The position numbers and the translations under genes were made by a program. The notes beneath the pieces are model-generated. The model had not been told where the DNA came from, made no database searches, and saw nothing but the letters and a program-made list of their open reading frames with translations. From Aggregatilineales bacterium (GTDB lineage Bacteria; Chloroflexota; Anaerolineae; Aggregatilineales; Ch27), in assembly GCA_029976025.1 (NCBI GenBank), contig JARKNX010000036.1, positions 1 through 64,000 of the forward strand: a DNA stretch of 64,000 bases. Reading direction: 5' to 3'. Below, piece after piece: positions 1 through 10,731 of the stretch (within the stretch, counting starts at the first letter, position 1; the number at the start of each line of letters is the position of its first letter).

Positions 1-43
1 GGTGGAAAATCTGATCGACCGGTCGGCCAGTCAGGCAGTATGA
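1..43 (+). CDS. C-terminal end of a gene that begins outside the window
   Basis: Frame 2 is open from the window edge to a TGA at 41-43 and encodes only ENLIDRSASQAV-like residues. The stop lies 25 bases before the next start codon, whose GGGAGGGGG ribosome-binding site fills the gap, so the two genes are probably co-transcribed. Too little protein is visible to name a family. That this is a real C-terminus is inferred from the spacing only. Confidence 0.4.
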   Translation, partial: VENLIDRSASQAV

Positions 44-68
44 GCCGGGAGGGTGCCGGGGAGGGGGC

Positions 69-1334
69 ATGTTCGAGGACGAGTATCCGGACATTCTGGG
101 GGTAGTCACCGCCGGCAAGCGGTATGAGATGGCGACCCTCCAGTGTGCAGTGGGGGTGTTTCCGCGCGGGGCGGCGGTGGCGCAGCCGTTTGAGGTGCTG
201 ATTGCGCTGCAAAGCACGGTGAGCCAGCCCCAGGAGGTGACGATTGAGCTTCGGCTGCCGCTCAAGGATGCCGCCGGTCACCGGCTGAGTTTTTACGTGC
301 CGCGCAAACAGATCAAGCTGCAGCTCGGGGCCGGCGAAGTGGGCCTGCTGCACCTGCCGGTCGTCATCCAGCCCCCGACGCCCCCGGCTACGGGATACCC
401 CCTGATTGTGCGCGTCACGGGCCGGCCGGTGGCGGAAGCCAGGCGCGTGCGCTCCCCCGGCGCTGGCCGCCCGCCGAGCGCCCTGAGCATCTCGCCGTTC
501 CGCCTGGATGTCCTGCGCGAGGTCGCTTTTTCGCATGACGGGCAGGCCGGCCAGGTCCGCTGCCGCTTCGACGTGATCCCCGGCCAGGTCAGGGTCGGGC
601 TGTCCAACCCGGAGCCGAAGTATGAAATCCTGTGGACGGCGCGCGAGCATCAGGTGGATCAGTCCCGGGTGGATGAGAGCATCGCCATCGCCGAGTCGCT
701 GGCGCTGGAGATGACGCGCGGCACGATCTTTCACCATCTTGAGGACGCCACGCGCGAGCGATTCGGCAATGCCGGCCTGCCACTGCACCCGGGTGAGGTG
801 CTCTTTATCACCAAATCTCTGACGCATGTCTTCGAGGATGCCTACCAGTACGAGACGGACTACAAGCTGTATGATGCCCGCTGGTTTCAGTGGCTGTGCA
901 GCCTGATCGTGCGCGACCCGGAGATTGCCGAGCGCGATCTGGGCGAGCTGGCCGGGGGCGAGCTGTACCTGGCCGCCCTGTATGATGCCGTGTGGGTGAC
1001 GCTGCCGATGGTGCAGAGCTGGACCGGCAGGCGCTACGGCTCGCCGCAGGAGCATCGTCAGTACGCCGACAAGGTGGTGCAGGCTGTTCAGGGCAACGCG
1101 CCGATGGACCTCGGCTACGCCTATCTGCCGCTGATCATGGCCGGCGTGCTGCTCAATATGCGCGTGGCCATGCGCTACGAAAACCAGTGGACCAGCCTGG
1201 ATATGCTGGAGGAGGCGCGGCGCGGACGCGCTCGCCTGTCCGGCACCCGCGATCAGGAACTCTTCAACGTCCTGGATACGCTGATTGCTGAGGCGCGGGA
1301 GCTTCTCCGCCGGGCGCGTGTTCCTAAAGAGTAG
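69..1334 (+). CDS. Conserved-looking hypothetical protein, beta-rich N-terminus and helical C-terminus
   Basis: This is a 421-residue protein that I do not recognise. It has no signal peptide or membrane segment, so it is probably cytoplasmic. Residues about 20-125 alternate short hydrophobic strands and turns, like an Ig-type beta sandwich, and a Pro-rich linker (QPPTPPATGYP) follows. Residues about 210-415 look alpha-helical and rich in Glu, Arg and Leu. The start ATG has a strong GGGAGGGGG ribosome-binding site. It is followed after 38 bases by a metal exporter on the same strand, but no functional link can be argued. Coding is supported by length, ribosome-binding site and lack of a better frame. 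Confidence 0.8.
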   Translation: MFEDEYPDILGVVTAGKRYEMATLQCAVGVFPRGAAVAQPFEVLIALQSTVSQPQEVTIELRLPLKDAAGHRLSFYVPRKQIKLQLGAGEVGLLHLPVVIQPPTPPATGYPLIVRVTGRPVAEARRVRSPGAGRPPSALSISPFRLDVLREVAFSHDGQAGQVRCRFDVIPGQVRVGLSNPEPKYEILWTAREHQVDQSRVDESIAIAESLALEMTRGTIFHHLEDATRERFGNAGLPLHPGEVLFITKSLTHVFEDAYQYETDYKLYDARWFQWLCSLIVRDPEIAERDLGELAGGELYLAALYDAVWVTLPMVQSWTGRRYGSPQEHRQYADKVVQAVQGNAPMDLGYAYLPLIMAGVLLNMRVAMRYENQWTSLDMLEEARRGRARLSGTRDQELFNVLDTLIAEARELLRRARVPKE

Positions 1335-1355
1335 GATCGCCGCCAGACGGCGATC
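1335..1355 (+). other. Small intergenic hairpin between gene 1 and the CDF gene
   Basis: GATCGCC and GGCGATC form a perfect 7-bp stem with a 7-base loop directly after the stop codon of the upstream gene. There is no T-tract, so it is not a classical terminator. It may be an mRNA-stabilising or processing hairpin between two co-transcribed genes. Confidence 0.35.
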
Positions 1356-1372
1356 TTCCAGAGGAAACCAGA

Positions 1373-2380
1373 ATGGAATCAATGCCGCTTCCTCAGGCCG
1401 CCGGGCTGCCAGAAGTTGAGGACCGTTCCCGGTTGACCCGTTACGCCCTGCTCGCCGTGAGCGGGGCGATCATCACGATTTCCATGAAGTACATCGCGTT
1501 CCTGCTGACTGGCTCGGTCGGCCTGTACTCCGACGCGCTGGAGGGGCTGGTCAATCTGGCGGGCGCGGTGGGGGCTTTTATTGCGCTCAAGGTGTCCGCC
1601 CGCCCCCCCGATGATATGCATACCTACGGGCATGACAAGGTGGAATACTTCTCCAGCGGGGCGGAAGGCGCCCTGATTGTCGTGGCGGCGCTTGGCATTA
1701 TCTCCGCCAGCGTGAACCGGCTGCTCCATCCGCAGCCGCTGGAGCAGATCGATATCGGTCTGGCGATCTCGCTGCTGGCGGCGCTGGTGAATTTTGTGGT
1801 ATCGCGGGTGCTGCGCGCCGCCGGGCGCAAGCACGATTCGATCATCCTCGAAGCCGACGCCCGACATCTGATGGCCGATGTCTGGACTTCGGTCGGGGTG
1901 GCGGTGGGCGTCGGGGCGGCGGCCATCACCGGCCTGAACTGGCTGGACCCGATCATCGGCCTGCTGGTTGCCGTCAACATCCTGTGGGAAGGCTTCCACC
2001 TGGTCCGGCGTTCGGTGAACGGCCTGATGGACGCGGCCCTCCCGCCGGAAGAGGCGGCTCTGCTGGAATCTGTCATCCGGCATCATGAGGCGCAGCACGG
2101 CCTCCAGACGCACGAGGTCCGCAGCCGGGTGTCCGGCTCCCGCCGGTTTATCGACATGCACGTGCTGGTGCCCGGCTCCTGGACGGTTCAGCAGGGGCAC
2201 GATGTGCTCGAAGAGATGGAGAGCGATATCGCCCGCGTGCTGGCCCGCACAACCGTGGTGACCCATCTGGAGCCGCTGGAGGACCCGGCTTCCTGGGCGC
2301 ATCTGGGGTTTGTCCCGGAGGATCTCGTGACCGGGGCGGACACGCCGCCGGAGGGTCAGGACGGCCCGCCCGGTGTATAA
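1373..2380 (+). CDS. Cation diffusion facilitator (CDF) family metal exporter
   Basis: The 335-residue protein is an inner-membrane divalent cation/proton antiporter of the CDF family, exporting Zn, Fe, Mn or similar ions. Visible features are about six hydrophobic helices between residues 25 and 220, the TM2 signature [10 protein letters not shown] and the TM5 signature [13 protein letters not shown], whose Asp residues normally form the transport metal site. A C-terminal cytoplasmic ferredoxin-like domain (about 225-320) contains [13 protein letters not shown] and DMHVLVPG, typical of the regulatory dimerisation domain. The start has an AGAGGAAA ribosome-binding site. The acidic Pro/Gly-rich tail is not conserved in the family. 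Metal specificity cannot be read from sequence. Confidence 0.93.
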   Translation: MESMPLPQAAGLPEVEDRSRLTRYALLAVSGAIITISMKYIAFLLTGSVGLYSDALEGLVNLAGAVGAFIALKVSARPPDDMHTYGHDKVEYFSSGAEGALIVVAALGIISASVNRLLHPQPLEQIDIGLAISLLAALVNFVVSRVLRAAGRKHDSIILEADARHLMADVWTSVGVAVGVGAAAITGLNWLDPIIGLLVAVNILWEGFHLVRRSVNGLMDAALPPEEAALLESVIRHHEAQHGLQTHEVRSRVSGSRRFIDMHVLVPGSWTVQQGHDVLEEMESDIARVLARTTVVTHLEPLEDPASWAHLGFVPEDLVTGADTPPEGQDGPPGV

Positions 2381-2439
2381 GAGCGGCGCAAGAAATCCCT
2401 CAGAACGCCGTTAGAACCGCCGCAGACCCCCCCGGATCA

Positions 2440-2448
2440 TGCTATACT
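2440..2448 (+). promoter_or_regulatory. Extended -10 promoter of clpC
   Basis: TGCTATACT at 2440-2448 matches an extended -10 element (TGnTATAAT with one mismatch). No convincing -35 is seen, as is usual for extended -10 promoters. Transcription would begin near 2455, giving a leader of about 60 bases that holds the hairpin described next. Confidence 0.55.
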
Positions 2449-2469
2449 TATACTGGAAGTGTATCGTTA

Positions 2470-2497
2470 ATGGAGCCGCCCAGGGGGAGGCTCCATG
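2470..2497 (+). promoter_or_regulatory. Leader hairpin in the clpC 5' untranslated region
   Basis: ATGGAGCC and GGCTCCAT form a perfect 8-bp stem, extended inwards by CCC/GGG past one G-A mismatch. It ends 17 bases before the first start codon of clpC and just before the GGAAGAG ribosome-binding site. It could modulate translation or mRNA stability. No CIRCE or other known heat-shock operator is visible here. A comparable hairpin precedes acnA. Confidence 0.5.
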
Positions 2498-2514
2498 GGA
2501 AGAGAGTCATCTCT

Positions 2515-5055
<2,541 letters not shown>

Positions 5056-5078
5056 CGCGGTTGACTGGCCCGAAAGAA

Positions 5079-5109
5079 GCCCGCCGGAGGTAATCCGGCG
5101 GGCTTTTTT
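5079..5109 (+). terminator. Rho-independent terminator of clpC
   Basis: GCCCGCCGGA and TCCGGCGGGC form a perfect 10-bp stem with a GGTAA loop, followed by TTTTTT. It starts 23 bases after the clpC stop codon and ends that transcript. Confidence 0.93.
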
Positions 5110-5208
5110 GTTGGGGGGCGGGCGGAGAGGCCCGGATCGGGCAGGGGCGATTCGCGGCGAAGACTGCCGGTCACGTACCGATCCCGGTTGAGCCAGGTAG
5201 GGGCGCGA

Positions 5209-5279
5209 CCTCCATCCCCGGCTCTTCTTCCGCTGGCGAACCTCCATCCCCGGCCCTTCCTCCGCCGGCGGAGAAAGGG
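5209..5279. repeat. Two tandem units of a short dispersed repeat (CCTCCATC family)
   Basis: Two consecutive units begin CCTCCATCCCCGG at 5209 and 5241, and the second ends GGCGGAGAAAGGG. A third unit lies at 42046-42083. The surrounding 5110-5417 region, including further GC-rich text (5280-5350, GAGAGGGACCGGGGGTGAGG), has no credible gene. The ORFs drawn through it in all frames change from copy to copy and are artefacts. The region probably represents a short interspersed element of this genome. Confidence 0.65.
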
Positions 5280-5417
5280 TGTTCCCCTGTGTAAGCGGGG
5301 TATGCTTCCTTCTCCACGCAGATGGAGAGGGACCGGGGGTGAGGCCCAACCGGCTTCGATACAGGACCAGATCGCCGCCCATTGCTCACGATGGCCGGCG
5401 GGGATATGATTCATCCC

Positions 5418-6815
5418 ATGAAACGCCGCCTGCTCCTCCTGCTGCTGATTGCGTGTCTGGCGCTGTCCACCCTCGCCGATGCCCGCCCCGCCGCCGCCCA
5501 GGCCGGCGAGATGCTGGGGCTGATCAACCAGCTTCGCGCCTCGATGGGCCTGCCCCCGTTCACGCCCGATCCCGCCCTGATGGCCGCCGCCCAGGCGCAC
5601 GCCGAATGGATGGCCGCCAACCTGAGCTACACTCACACCGGGGCGGGCGGCTCTTCGCCGCAGCAGCGGGCGACGGCGGCGGGATATCAGGGGTATGTGG
5701 CGGAGAATATCGTCGGCGGGACGAACCTCTCGCCACAGCAGGGCCTGGTGTGGTGGGAGAACAGCGCGATTCACTACGCGACGCTGACTTCGCCGCGCTA
5801 CATACACGCCGGGGTGGGCTTTGCCTCCAACAGCGGCCAGAATCTGTATGCGCTGGTCGTGGGGGCGCCCTCAGATTACGCCCCGGCTTCGGGCGCGCCG
5901 GGGGCTTCCGCGCCCGCTGCCGAACAGGCGCCGCCCCCGATTGTGATCCCGGTGGTCACAGCGCAGCCGCGCGAGGACGGCGCGATCATCCACGAAGTGC
6001 AGATGGGCCAGACGGCCTGGGATATCGCCATCGTCTACGGGGTGGACCTGGAGGAGCTGCTGGCGATCAACCACCTGCCCGACAACCCGATCCTCTTCCC
6101 CGGCGATAACGTGATTGTCCGGCCCGGCTCGTACACGCCGGAGCCGGAGGGGCCGCTGACACACACCGTCCGCGAGGGGCAGAGCCTGTGGGCGATTGCC
6201 GCCCGCTACGGCATCTCGCTGGACGATCTGCGGTGGCTGAACAGCCTGCCGCCCGACGCCGTGATCAAGCCGGGCGACGTGCTGACCATCCGGCTGGCGG
6301 AAGGGCAGTCCCCGCCGCCGACGCCCACCCCGGTCACCACGCATATTGTCCGCGCCGGGGAGACGCTGTGGACAATTGCCGCCCGCTACGGCCTGACGCT
6401 GGAGGAGCTGCTGGCGCTCAACGGGCTGGAGCCGGGGGCGGTCCTGCTGGCCGGGGTGGAGCTGGTGATCCACCGCCCCGATCCCACAATGACGCCGACT
6501 GAGCTGCCCACGCCCACCCCGGCTGGCTCGCTCCCGCCGCCCACAGCGACGACCGGCCCGATGCCGACCACCATCGGTGTGACGCAGCTCCCGCCGGCCA
6601 GTCCTTCGCCGCCGGCGGTCGCTCTGCAGCCCTCGCCGCCCCCGGGGACGGCGACCGCCTCCCCGACGCCGATCCCGGCCCCGCCGCCATCGCGCGGCGC
6701 GACGCTGCGCGGGATGCTCGGCGGGATCGTGATCGGGCTGGGCCTGCTGGTGCTGCTCGTGATGGGGATTATCGAAGGGCGGGAGCGGCTGTCCCGCCGG
6801 CGCGATCGGGAATAA
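5418..6815 (+). CDS. Secreted CAP/SCP-domain protein with three LysM repeats and a C-terminal membrane anchor
   Basis: The start at 5418 (MKRRLLLLLLIACLAL) gives a 465-residue protein with a clear signal peptide ending at AAAQA. Next comes a CAP/SCP domain (about 30-155) with LINQLRASMGLPPF, the HAEWMAANLSYTHTG segment and the late GVGFAS strand. Three LysM peptidoglycan-binding repeats follow at about 192-240, 250-298 and 308-355, each with a G(Q/E)(T/S)xWxIA core. A long Pro/Thr-rich linker leads to one membrane helix (GGIVIGLGLLVLLVMGII) and an Arg-rich cytoplasmic tail. The layout indicates a cell-wall-bound surface protein tethered at its C-terminus. The CAP domain may be a lipid- or glycan-binding module, but its substrate is unknown. 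Confidence 0.92.
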   Translation: MKRRLLLLLLIACLALSTLADARPAAAQAGEMLGLINQLRASMGLPPFTPDPALMAAAQAHAEWMAANLSYTHTGAGGSSPQQRATAAGYQGYVAENIVGGTNLSPQQGLVWWENSAIHYATLTSPRYIHAGVGFASNSGQNLYALVVGAPSDYAPASGAPGASAPAAEQAPPPIVIPVVTAQPREDGAIIHEVQMGQTAWDIAIVYGVDLEELLAINHLPDNPILFPGDNVIVRPGSYTPEPEGPLTHTVREGQSLWAIAARYGISLDDLRWLNSLPPDAVIKPGDVLTIRLAEGQSPPPTPTPVTTHIVRAGETLWTIAARYGLTLEELLALNGLEPGAVLLAGVELVIHRPDPTMTPTELPTPTPAGSLPPPTATTGPMPTTIGVTQLPPASPSPPAVALQPSPPPGTATASPTPIPAPPPSRGATLRGMLGGIVIGLGLLVLLVMGIIEGRERLSRRRDRE

Positions 6816-6872
6816 GGCCAGCGGGCCTGCACAGCATCGGCAGGCCCGACATTTGTTGCGCAGAGGCGGCGG

Positions 6873-8624
6873 CTAGAAGGCGAAGTGAGTCGCCTGTGCG
6901 GCCACGATCACCCAGGTGATGAACATCGCGCTCAGGAAAGCGCCCGTGTAGATGCGGCCCGTCTTGTGGAAGAAGTAGGTGACGAACAGGGCCACGAACG
7001 CCAGCAGCGGCACGAACTGGAAGGCGACGATGGTCAGCAGTGGCTCGGCCAGCGGCATCGTGCCGCCGGTCAACAGGGGCACGTACTGGATCAGCAGCAG
7101 GACGATGAACCCGATGATCAGCAGGACGACGTTGATCAGCAGGATCTTCCACAGATCGTGCACATCCCGCCGGCGAAGCTCGCCGTTGAGGATGGTGCTC
7201 AGCACCAGGAAGAAGAAGGCGAACGGGACCAGATAGGCCAGGAAGATGCCGAAGTGGCGGGCGGACATCGGCTTGATCGCCAGCACCCAGAAGCGGAAGT
7301 CCACCTTGAACAGCCAGTCGGCCAGCAGGAGCAGCAGATAGGCCGGGACGAGGATGCAGACGGCCAGCAGCAGCGACTTGCCAATCTTGACCCAGTCCAG
7401 ACCGCCCTCCCAGGTGACGCCGTAATCGAGAGCTGTCGCGCCGGCCTTCTTGTTGATCTGGAAGTGCCAGAGCAGGAACAGGATCAGGGCGATCAGGCCG
7501 TTCCCCACCGCCCAGACCATGATGCCGGTGGTGATGTTCTGCGGCCAGAAGGCGCTTGCCGGGAACCACCCGCCGGCCTGATTTTGCAGCCAGAAGTAAG
7601 TCACGATAGGCACGACGACGGTGATAGCCGCCCCCAGCCACCAGCCCCAGCCGGTGACGCCTTTGTTCTCCGGCAGCGGATCGACCAGGTCCTTGAAGCA
7701 GCCGGTCGTCAGCAGCAGGGCGCCCAGCGGGAACATGAACAGCACCATGCCGATCAGCGCGATCAGCCCGCCGATTTCCCGCCAGTACCAGACCTGATCG
7801 GCAGGATCGAGATTGTTGCCGCCGGTCAGCGTCTTCTGGAACCATTCCACAGCGTTGCCGATAGCCTCAGTGGAGATGTGATCGCCGGGGTGCGTGGTGC
7901 GGGGCATGTACAGCTCGCGGGCCGTCCCATCCTCGATGGAGCCGTACAACTGCCCGATCTGGACGGTTTCATCCGTGCCAAAGACGGTTTGCAGCTTCTC
8001 AGTATCGACGATCTGTGGGGCTGTCTCGGCGCCCCACATGAGCGGGGCGAACTCATCCCACTCGCTGAAGATCAGGCCCAGGTTGCGCGGGAAATCGGCG
8101 GTGCCATCCGGCGCGCCGAATGTGCCGGTGGATGAGCCTTCCAGGATGATAGACCTGTAATCTTCCGGGTAGACGCCGGCGGCAACCGTCACTGCCCAGC
8201 CGCCCATCGAGTGCCCGCTGATGCCGATGTTATCTTTGTCCACGATATCCAGCGTGCGCAGGTAAGCCAGCCCATCGGGGCCGCCGAAGCCATTGGCGAA
8301 GGCGGGCGGCTCGGAGTAGCCGTGACCGGTCTGGTCCAGGGCCAGCGTGACATAGCCCCGCCGTGCGAATTCGATGGCGAAGCCGTCCTGAGTCTCGCGG
8401 GAGTTGATATAGCCGTGAATGGCCAGCACCCCCGGCGCGGGATGCTCATTGGACACGCCGTCGGGGATGTAGAGCAGGCCGCTCATCATAGTGCCGTTTG
8501 TGCCGGCGAAGCGCACATCGCGCACGGTGATGGTGCCGCCCGAGGTCTGGGCGCCATAGGCTATCAGGCAGCCGATCAGGACGATGATCAGGGCCGCCCC
8601 CAACAAGTAAAAGGTCCTCTTCAT
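6873..8624 (-). CDS. Alpha/beta hydrolase fused to a polytopic membrane domain
   Basis: The start at 8624 (MKRTFYLLG) has GGAGGA eight bases upstream. The track start at 8639 is a GTG that would include the ribosome-binding site. The 583-residue protein begins with a signal anchor, then an exported alpha/beta-hydrolase domain (about 35-285) with the nucleophile elbow GHSMGG, the HGYINSRETQDG oxyanion region and a candidate catalytic His in RTTHPGDH. After residue about 290 come about eight hydrophobic helices (for example LIALIGMVLFMFPLGALLL and VLLIIGFIVLLLIQYVPLL). This indicates a membrane-bound serine esterase or peptidase acting outside the cytoplasm. The substrate is unknown. It is divergent from the methyltransferase gene. 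Confidence 0.88.
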   Translation of the reverse strand: MKRTFYLLGAALIIVLIGCLIAYGAQTSGGTITVRDVRFAGTNGTMMSGLLYIPDGVSNEHPAPGVLAIHGYINSRETQDGFAIEFARRGYVTLALDQTGHGYSEPPAFANGFGGPDGLAYLRTLDIVDKDNIGISGHSMGGWAVTVAAGVYPEDYRSIILEGSSTGTFGAPDGTADFPRNLGLIFSEWDEFAPLMWGAETAPQIVDTEKLQTVFGTDETVQIGQLYGSIEDGTARELYMPRTTHPGDHISTEAIGNAVEWFQKTLTGGNNLDPADQVWYWREIGGLIALIGMVLFMFPLGALLLTTGCFKDLVDPLPENKGVTGWGWWLGAAITVVVPIVTYFWLQNQAGGWFPASAFWPQNITTGIMVWAVGNGLIALILFLLWHFQINKKAGATALDYGVTWEGGLDWVKIGKSLLLAVCILVPAYLLLLLADWLFKVDFRFWVLAIKPMSARHFGIFLAYLVPFAFFFLVLSTILNGELRRRDVHDLWKILLINVVLLIIGFIVLLLIQYVPLLTGGTMPLAEPLLTIVAFQFVPLLAFVALFVTYFFHKTGRIYTGAFLSAMFITWVIVAAQATHFAF

Positions 8625-8845
8625 CAGTATCCTCCTCACTCATGAATCGAATCATTTTGCTGCGGATGCTGCCTCCGAGCAGGCAGCGCTGCTCCGGCGG
8701 GTGGGGAATTCTGGCAAGGGAGAAGGCATTCTGTGGTAGGATTGGCGTGAAGCTGCAAAGGGACGACGGCACACCCGCTCCCTTGCGTTCCCCGATCTCA
8801 TTATAAGCGCAATTTGGCGCTGTCATTCCAGGGAAATCTATTGCC

Positions 8846-9574
8846 ATGCCCCTCACACTGGACCGCCAGAATGCCTACCGCGATCGTTACCGCGCCCTGC
8901 GCCCCGGCTGGCAGCCGGCGACGGCCGTCTATGAGGCGCGGGTGCGGGCGGCGCTGGCCGGATATGCGTCCCCGACTCTGCTCGATCTGGGCTGTGGACG
9001 GGGCGGCGCCCTGGAGCAGCTCGCCGACGCCAGCCGCGATCTACGCCCCTTCGGCGTCGATCCGGATTTTGCCTCGCTGGCCGAACATCGCCTGCCGGAC
9101 CTGCCCCGCGCTGTCGCGACAGCGGATGCGCTGCCTGTGCGGGCCGCGACGGCCGATGTCGTCATTGCCGCCTGGGTGCTGGAGCATCTGCCTGATCCGG
9201 CGCGGACCTTCGCTGAAGTGGCGCGGGTGCTGCGGCCGGCCGGGGCGTTCGTCTTTGTGACGCCCAACCGCCGCAGCCCGGTAGTCCTGCTCAACCGCCT
9301 GCTGCGCCCGCTGCAAAGCAGGCTGGTGCCCCGGCTGTACGGCCGGGCGGAAGCGGATACCTTCCCGGTCCTGTACCGCGCCAACACCGGCCCCCGGCTG
9401 GAAGCGCTGGCCGCCGCCGCCGGGATGCGGCTGGCGACGCTGACTATCGTCGAAGACCCGACTTACCTGGCTTTCAACGAGGCGCTGTTCTGGCTCAACC
9501 GGCAGATCGCCCGCCGGCTGCCGGAGTCAACCGGTGTGCATCTCGTCGGTGTGTGCCGCAAGGAGGGCGCCTGA
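8846..9574 (+). CDS. Class I SAM-dependent methyltransferase
   Basis: The 242-residue protein has a Rossmann methyltransferase fold. Motif I is LLDLGCGRGGALEQL (about residues 44-58), the acidic ribose-binding residue is in FGVDPDF, and post-I motifs are AWVLEHLPDPARTFAEVARVLRPAG with the following strand FVFVTPNRRSP, typical of the UbiE/Methyltransf_11 type. The C-terminal part (WLNRQIARRLPESTGVHLVGVCRK) resembles glycan- or lipid-modifying methyltransferases, but the substrate cannot be told. The stop TGA overlaps the ATG of the next gene by one base, so the two are translationally coupled. Confidence 0.9.
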   Translation: MPLTLDRQNAYRDRYRALRPGWQPATAVYEARVRAALAGYASPTLLDLGCGRGGALEQLADASRDLRPFGVDPDFASLAEHRLPDLPRAVATADALPVRAATADVVIAAWVLEHLPDPARTFAEVARVLRPAGAFVFVTPNRRSPVVLLNRLLRPLQSRLVPRLYGRAEADTFPVLYRANTGPRLEALAAAAGMRLATLTIVEDPTYLAFNEALFWLNRQIARRLPESTGVHLVGVCRKEGA

Positions 9575-10428
9575 TGCGCGTCGTCTGGCTGACCGATCTG
9601 CACCTCAATTTCGTGGAGTCCGACGCGATTGAGCAGTTTCTCAGCAGCGTGATAAAGGATCGGCCAGATGTTGTGCTGCTCTCCGGTGACACGGGCGAAG
9701 CCTCCTCCATCATCGGCTATCTGGAGCGGATTCGGGCCCGGCTGCAACGCCCGATCTACTTTGTGCTGGGCAATCACGACTTCTACCGGGGATCGATCCG
9801 GACGGTGCGGACGGCGATACGGGAGTATGTGGAGGAGACGCCCTGGCTGACCTGGCTGAATGACGCGGGTGTTATCGCCCTGACGCCGGAGGTGGCGCTG
9901 ATCGGACACGATGGCTGGGCCGACGGGCGCAGCGGCGACTACGAACGCTCTTCGGTCGTGATGAACGATTACCTCCTGATCGAGGAATTTGCTGGGCTGA
10001 GCCGCCGGGCGCGGCTGCAGCGGCTGCATGCGCTGGGCGACGAGGCGGCGGCGCACCTCCGCGCTGTCCTGACCGCCGCCTTTGCGACATATCGGCGCGC
10101 CATTCTGGTGACGCACGTGCCGCCCTTCCGCGAAGCCTGCTGGCATGAGGGGCAGATCTCGGATGATGACTTCCTGCCGCACTTCGTCTGTCAGGCGGCC
10201 GGCGATGCTATTCTGGGCGTGATGGCGGCGCATCCGGAGTGCGAGCTGCTGGTATTGTGCGGGCATACGCACGGCGAAGGGGTGGCCCGCCCCGCGCCCA
10301 ACGTGGTCGTGCTGACCGGGGGCGCGGAGTACGGCGCGCCGGAAGTGCAGCGCGTTTTTATCCTCGAGGGCGCTCACCTGCCGATCCAGCCGGCGGCCCC
10401 GCCGTCTGCTCTCCCTGATAGTAAGTGA
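9574..10428 (+). CDS. Calcineurin-like metallophosphoesterase
   Basis: The start at 9574 has AGGAGG seven bases upstream and overlaps the previous stop codon (TGATG). The 284-residue cytoplasmic protein shows all metallophosphoesterase motifs: DLHL near the N-terminus, SGDTG, GNHDFY, VTHVPPF and CGHTHGEG, which build the two-metal phosphoesterase site. There is no signal peptide. Possible substrates are nucleotides, phosphoproteins or nucleic acid ends; nothing in the sequence decides. Coupling to the methyltransferase suggests a shared modification pathway, which is inference. Confidence 0.92.
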   Translation: MRVVWLTDLHLNFVESDAIEQFLSSVIKDRPDVVLLSGDTGEASSIIGYLERIRARLQRPIYFVLGNHDFYRGSIRTVRTAIREYVEETPWLTWLNDAGVIALTPEVALIGHDGWADGRSGDYERSSVVMNDYLLIEEFAGLSRRARLQRLHALGDEAAAHLRAVLTAAFATYRRAILVTHVPPFREACWHEGQISDDDFLPHFVCQAAGDAILGVMAAHPECELLVLCGHTHGEGVARPAPNVVVLTGGAEYGAPEVQRVFILEGAHLPIQPAAPPSALPDSK

Positions 10429-10731
10429 GGGGTCCCCCCGCAGGAGACCCTTACCCGATATTGAACAGTCCGGCGCAGACTCCGCTGCGATGCAGCTTAC
10501 CTGCTGCTCTCGTTCAATTCCGCATTAGATTTGAAAATGAAGAGATAGCCCTGGACCTGGCGGACGAATCCCGCAGACTCATTTTGATGATTGCGGCGTT
10601 TCCCCCCCACAATTCTGGGGGGTGGACGCTGCCGGGACAGGGAGTATGATTGAGATAGCGTTTTGCTACCTGGCGCGTCGAAAATTGCGAAGCGCGTGGA
10701 CGCACTCCGCCCTGATTCCCCGGAGGTCATT
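10429..10731. promoter_or_regulatory. Intergenic region with hairpin and probable promoter of the ABC operon
   Basis: About 300 bases carry no convincing gene; the 74-codon ORF at 10425 lacks a ribosome-binding site and any recognisable motif. CCCCCCA/TGGGGGG at 10603-10622 forms a 7-bp hairpin. Directly after it lies a plausible sigma-70 promoter: TGGACG (10623-10628), 16 bases, TATGAT (10645-10650). The ABC ATPase start at 10732 has GGAGG six bases upstream. Confidence 0.45.

Noticed and set aside
10425-10649. 74-codon ORF between the phosphoesterase and ABC genes
   Set aside because: Overlaps the previous stop codon, passes through a hairpin and promoter, no motif.
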